From: Batrachochytrium dendrobatidis JAM81
Lineage: Eukaryota > Chytridiomycota > Chytridiomycetes > Rhizophydiales
Assembly (NCBI RefSeq): GCF_000203795.2
Contig: NW_006281111.1
Span: 275,201 to 339,200, forward strand
Reading direction: 5' to 3'
Length of the DNA stretch: 64,000 nt
Below are positions 62,135 to 64,000 of the stretch, piece by piece (the stretch's first letter is position 1; every line of letters begins with the position of its first letter). The position numbers and the translations under genes were made by a program. The notes beneath the pieces were generated by a model. The model saw nothing but the letters and a program-made list of their open reading frames with translations, was not told where the DNA came from and made no database searches.

Positions 62135-64000
62135 TGCAGAGTGGGCTAAATCCACTTCACCTAACACATTTATATTGCAGTGTAAGCATAAACTATTATG
62201 GACTAACCATCTAGATACTCAATACCATGAGTATTGTCAACAATGATGAACTAACATGAGTGGGCACTACTATGGAATTTTTTACTCTGAAAGTTCATTA
62301 TACTTTCCTATTATAAATGAGCAAGGCTTTTTAAAATGACTATCAGTATTATTGTACTTATTTGTATGTTAGTGAATAACAAAGTTCATTATCCATGATA
62401 TTTCGACAATACCAAACCAAAGCAGTTTCATTTCATAGAATTTACAAGGCTATAAAACATACATCTATATTAGTGTTGGTCAAGCGTATACAAACTGTAC
62501 AACTTGCACGTCAACTGGTTCGCGTGTTTAGTTTATTCTTGCTCAAGTCAAAAGTAGACGGCCTTACTTGAGAAGCAGGTGAAATATGTCAGATTCTAAT
62601 ACATGAATGGGTACAAGGCAAACCTTTATAAAAACATTCGCTTTACCTTTATTATCAATTGATCAATAAATGCTATTAAACTCGGCCTTGGACTTATTTC
62701 TGCTCATCCTTTCAGTGACTACTTCAAATATTCAATACACGATACGAAGTCTCTGTTGCTCAAGTACGTTTTTGTTGAAAAATAAACAATAGTTATTAAA
62801 TGATTTACAGTCGTATTCACGTAAAATGAAACTTGCATCGACTGCACTGTTCCTTCAATTATCATTTTCAACCCTTTCAAACATAACAACCATCATATGA
62901 TGCTGACACAATCAAACTATAGTTTTGAATCAAGATTTTTTTTTGAACCTGCCCTTTCCTCATTCTTGGCATAACCATACACTGTACAATCACCACATCT
63001 AAACCCAGATTCATGTATTGCAATACATGTGTTGTGTTTGAGTGGTCTGGTGCTGTTGATACAATTATGTACATTCATTTGTTGTATTCTGAATCACGGA
63101 TACGATCGCGATCTAGCTCAACAACAATGATTGCACATGTCAGTAATGCAACAGTTGTTTGCATGTCAATCACCACCAACAATACCACTGAATAACAGTG
63201 TTCATGACACTGACTGTTTATCACACATCAACACTGTTATTTAGTGGTTCATTTATGTCAATATGGCTGTAATGATCAATCAACTATTAGTATCCACTCG
63301 ACTATCATCAACTCAATACATGATGTATGATTGTCTGTACACATTTGTTGTGTTCATCACCATCCAATTCAATCTCACCATTTCAATCAATCTTGGTCAA
63401 TGTTGATGATTTACACGCCAATTCATTATCCAATCTTGTCTGACATTATTATTGGCTTTAATCACGTTTGGTTTGTACAACTGACATGAGTTGTACTACC
63501 ATTATCATTGTGTATCTGACCACCAAACATTCCAATACATCAATAATACCACAGTATAAATAGTAATACAGTTGATCAGTCTTGTGGCAAGACTTTTCAT
63601 TCAAGTTTGTATTTGGAAATACTCGATGGTTTAATCACAACACACTGTTTGTAATGCGATTGTCATTGATCTCATTTCATTCCACTCCAGTCCATCCGAT
63701 TTATGATGATGTTTAGTAATCCATTACCATGTGTTGTAGTAAACTAACTTGTTTATTGAACCAAATCTACAACGATCACATTCAGAATATCAATTTACAG
63801 TATTTCTAAATGCATGTTTGATAACAATCCAATTTTGTTACAAAAAACTGATCAAAACAATACTAAAATGGAACAACTCGTTTGTGTGTTTTACAACAAT
63901 CCAAACATGAACAATTGTTGGCAATTGTTGAACATTCGCATGAATGAAATTGTCAAATCAAAATTCAACTTTACTAATTTTATCAAACATGAAGTTGGAT
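62135..64000. other. Gene-poor right end with one MITE
   Basis: Apart from the element at 62805-63272, I see only AT-rich sequence with many short palindromic or CAACA/TGTTG-rich stretches at 63280-64000. No ORF longer than about 65 residues outside the element and no RNA gene recognised. Confidence 0.5.
62805..63272. mobile_element. Best-preserved MITE copy with TIRs and target duplication
   Basis: The left end is TTACAGTCGTATTCACG then TAAAATGAAAC. The right end from the other strand is TTACAGCCATATTGACA then TAAATGAACCAC. TGAT flanks both outer edges (62801-62804 and 63273-63276). The same ends can be read as CAG...CTG flanked by TA, the Tc1/mariner/pogo target pattern. The 468-bp body has no coding capacity and is almost identical (inverted) to the SOD2-intron copy over about 380 bp. 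Confidence 0.85.

Noticed and set aside
63280..64000. Possible satellite or centromeric repeat at the right end
   Set aside because: CAACA/TGTTG-rich words recur, but I could find no fixed period, so it is treated as ordinary AT-rich spacer.

Overview
The window reads as nuclear DNA of a zoosporic (flagellated) fungus, most likely a chytrid. The genes are fungal in type: a pentafunctional AROM start, a Hog1-type TGY MAP kinase, a class I myosin with TH1 and SH3 domains, and Cdc43, Swi3, Rrp45, Tif6 and glycogen phosphorylase. They are packed on both strands and broken by many short GT-AG introns. Dikarya have lost cilia and centrioles, yet here are clear relatives of MNS1, CFAP298 and LRRC56 and a CEP295-like protein. 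AT-rich DNA and a Tyr/Lys/Asp-rich repetitive secreted protein would fit Rhizophydiales such as Batrachochytrium, but that placement is a guess. Exon joins were read by eye from splice signals and protein-family continuity; no search was run.

Layout. 1-470 (-) 5' end of ARO1. 1217-2660 (+) secreted repeat protein. 3249-4741 (+) p24 cargo receptor. 4856-7267 (-) HOG1-type kinase. 7679-8843 (+) TIF6. 9010-14214 (-) glycogen phosphorylase. 14562-17514 (+) coiled-coil protein with a RING-like domain. 17611-19465 (+) CEP295-like. 19506-21008 (-) CFAP298. 21681-23687 (+) MNS1. 24325-27205 (+) SUN-like membrane protein. 27222-27684 (-) HSBP1. 28123-32024 (-) WW-MyTH4-RhoGAP. 32262-32681 (+) mitochondrial uS17. 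33220-37862 (-) SPRY and IQ-motif protein. 38285-41128 (+) Swi3/SMARCC. 41917-44658 (-) carnitine acetyltransferase. 45432-45721 (-) Qcr9-like. About 46725-47418 (+) unidentified gene. 47669-49208 (+) RRP45. 49254-54787 (-) class I myosin. 55516-57390 (+) CDC43. 57655-59213 (-) Mn-SOD. 60131-62134 (-) LRRC56. The last 1.9 kb has no gene I can support.

Two things stand out. First, three cilium/centriole genes sit side by side at 17.6-23.7 kb, two sharing a 672-bp head-to-head promoter region, with LRRC56 in the same window. Second, a family of about 0.35-0.55 kb elements with terminal inverted repeats is scattered through introns and intergenic gaps. Its ends resemble TA-CAGYCGTATTCACGTAAAA and it has no coding capacity, so it looks like a MITE. 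I count about a dozen copies or fragments, three of them inside introns (HOG1, the IQ gene and SOD2). I saw no tRNA, rRNA, CRISPR array or virus-derived gene.
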